A stretch of DNA of 64,000 nucleotides from JAVBKX01 sp031553835 (GTDB lineage: Bacteria; Bacteroidota; Bacteroidia; Bacteroidales; Azobacteroidaceae), in the NCBI GenBank assembly GCA_031553835.1, contig JAVBKX010000004.1, positions 62,001 to 126,000 on the forward strand, given 5' to 3'. Made by a program: the position numbers and the translations under genes. The notes under the pieces are model-generated. The model did not search any database, was not told the DNA's origin, and worked only from the letters and a program-made list of their open reading frames with translations. Positions 62,727-64,000 of the stretch are shown one piece after another. The first letter of the stretch is position 1, and every line of letters starts with the position of its first letter.

Positions 62727-64000
62727 ATGAAATATATATTGATAGTTGCAGCCTTTATTGGTGCGTCAATTGCATTCACCGGCTGTCAGGACATAGATTT
62801 GTCACCCAAAAATAATCTTGCGGCTGATTTGTTCTGGAAAGGTCCGGCTGATTATATCAAAGCTACAAACTGGTTGTATAGCCGCGCGGAAACATTCGGC
62901 ACGAAAGACGCGGATTGCGACATCGCGTATGAACAAACCGGCAATACGATAAGTAATGGAACATTCATTGCTCCTAACTCGGATGGTGATTGGTCTGGCC
63001 GCTTTGAGGATTTACGTCAATGCAACATTATTATTGAAAAAGGCGAATCGTATGAAGGAAATTTCTCCGAAATAGAACGTTATATAGCAGAAGCCCGCTT
63101 CTTCAGGGCATATACTATCTGGCGTTTGATGAAAAAATTTAGTGATGTCCCGCTTATAACGAAGTCGTTGACTATGGAGTCTAAGGAATTATTCGCCAGC
63201 CGTAACTCACAAAGTGAAGTGGAAGATTATATTCTTTCCGAGCTGGATGCTATTTATTCAAAGTTGCCGAAGCAAAGCGAACTAGCAGCTAATGAGGCAG
63301 GACGTATAACACAAGGCGCAGCCTTGGCATTAAAAGCCAGGATAGCTTTATACTCCGGCACATGGGCTAAGTATCATCAGCACCGCTCTGATTACGTGCA
63401 ATTGCTGGATCAGGCAATAAAGGCAGCTGAGCGTGTGATAGAAAGCAATGAATACAGTCTGTTTGAAGGCCAAGGTGATGATAGCTATCGTTACCTGTTT
63501 ATTGACGAAGGTGATGACGCGCCGGAAGAAATCTTCGGAAGGCGTTATGCCGATGATATTGATGTGCATGCAACAGCTCACCATGTATATTGGGGATGGA
63601 GAGCGACTCCTACCAAAAAGTTGGCGGATATGTATCTTTCTAAAACCACCGGATTACCGATTGAACATCCCAATTCAGGATTTAAAGGGTATGACAAGAT
63701 AGCGGATGAGTTCGCGGATCGTGATCCACGTATGACACAAACGTTTCTTATGCCCGGAACGGCTTATAAAAGCCCGCAGGATGGCCCTGGTGTTTGTTCT
63801 TCAGGTTTTACAATGCGTCCCGAAACAAGAACGGGTTATAAGCTGTGGAAGTATATGGGGGAAATATTTGGTAAGCAAACGTCTTCATTCGACTTCCATA
63901 TCATCCGTTATCCGGAAGTTTTGCTGATCTTAGCCGAAGCAACGTTCGAAAAGAACGGGAGCATCAACGACGACGTATTAAATAAAACGATCAATGTTGT
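62727..64000 (+). CDS. SusD/RagB-family glycan-binding lipoprotein (3' end beyond window)
   Basis: About 424 residues visible. The lipobox is IAFTGC (Cys20), followed by QDIDLSPKNN, the usual SusD start. CNIIIEKGE, YIAEARFFRAYTIWRLMKKFSDVPLI and QGAALALKARIALYSG are the SusD TPR-helical signatures, and RYPEVLLILAEATF near the window end is the C-terminal conserved block. It forms the lid over SusC and binds the oligosaccharide at the cell surface. About 20% of the protein is probably missing. Confidence 0.95.
   Translation, partial: MKYILIVAAFIGASIAFTGCQDIDLSPKNNLAADLFWKGPADYIKATNWLYSRAETFGTKDADCDIAYEQTGNTISNGTFIAPNSDGDWSGRFEDLRQCNIIIEKGESYEGNFSEIERYIAEARFFRAYTIWRLMKKFSDVPLITKSLTMESKELFASRNSQSEVEDYILSELDAIYSKLPKQSELAANEAGRITQGAALALKARIALYSGTWAKYHQHRSDYVQLLDQAIKAAERVIESNEYSLFEGQGDDSYRYLFIDEGDDAPEEIFGRRYADDIDVHATAHHVYWGWRATPTKKLADMYLSKTTGLPIEHPNSGFKGYDKIADEFADRDPRMTQTFLMPGTAYKSPQDGPGVCSSGFTMRPETRTGYKLWKYMGEIFGKQTSSFDFHIIRYPEVLLILAEATFEKNGSINDDVLNKTINV

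Noticed and set aside
1..64000. tRNA, rRNA or CRISPR arrays
   Set aside because: I looked for cloverleaf-like CCA/TTCGA-type segments, rRNA signatures and regularly spaced identical repeats and saw none. A covariance-model search would be needed to exclude them fully.

Overview
The window comes from a Bacteroidetes chromosome, most likely order Bacteroidales and possibly near Dysgonomonadaceae/Porphyromonadaceae. The evidence is gene content: a SusC/SusD pair, a hybrid two-component regulator, a type IX secretion C-terminal domain, a PorT-like barrel, a GldF-GldG fusion, DUF4494, DUF4252 and DUF4922 proteins, and an ECF sigma/FecR pair. Many genes also have the Bacteroidetes -7 promoter element TAnnTTTG a short distance upstream. 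The species cannot be fixed from the sequence. I saw no rRNA, tRNA, CRISPR array or intact insertion sequence.

Layout. 1-3.6 kb: an MltD-like lytic transglycosylase (cut by the window edge), a membrane acyltransferase and a T9SS cargo protein. 3.6-8.7 kb: a tight forward run of six genes (LysM/periplasmic-binding protein, PorT-like barrel, engB, DUF4097, DUF4494, YggS), apparently from one promoter. 8.7-14.9 kb: a dihydroorotate-dehydrogenase-like enzyme, a small exported Cys/Lys-rich protein, a reverse run (lipoprotein, SpoU methyltransferase, fabI, Sua5/YciO) and pckA. 15-23.4 kb: a lipoprotein, an XRE regulator divergent from a 67-residue protein across an inverted repeat, an exonuclease, dnaN, the GldF-GldG fusion, asd and a secreted FlgD-like-tail protein. 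23.4-28.9 kb: pbpC, a membrane-spanning TPR/HTH regulator, a DUF3244 protein and a HAD hydrolase. 28.8-34.4 kb: a reverse operon OPT transporter - glycosyltransferase - DUF4922 - SpoIID with stop/start overlaps. 34.5-39.2 kb: recR, HAD, glycosyltransferase and GNAT genes, then AlgH and an aminotransferase.

39.3-45.9 kb is a fructan-utilisation cluster. It holds a hybrid two-component sensor of the fructose-responsive type, a sugar MFS permease coupled to a fructokinase by an ATGA overlap, and a secreted GH32 fructanase, with no SusC/D pair next to it. 46-56 kb: a TPR/OmpA-like lipoprotein, a degenerate reading frame with an in-frame stop, a small amphipathic protein, RNase Z, an (alpha/alpha)6-type glycosidase, a sigma/membrane-protein/DUF4252 trio and an acyl-CoA synthetase.

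At 56.0-56.27 kb a cluster of short perfect palindromes marks the left edge of a polysaccharide-utilisation locus that runs off the right end: ECF sigma, FecR anti-sigma, a beta-propeller glycosidase, a SusC with an N-terminal STN signalling domain, and SusD. These parts fit a trans-envelope loop in which glycan binding at SusC signals through FecR to the sigma factor. The glycosidase and susC genes are each preceded by a copy of the same ~130-bp leader, the most distinctive unexplained feature of the window. No wholly new system can be demonstrated from sequence alone. The best candidates for a second look are the duplicated leader, the palindrome cluster, the DUF4922 operon, the TPR/HTH-DUF3244 unit with its repeated hairpins, and the XRE/67-residue divergent pair.
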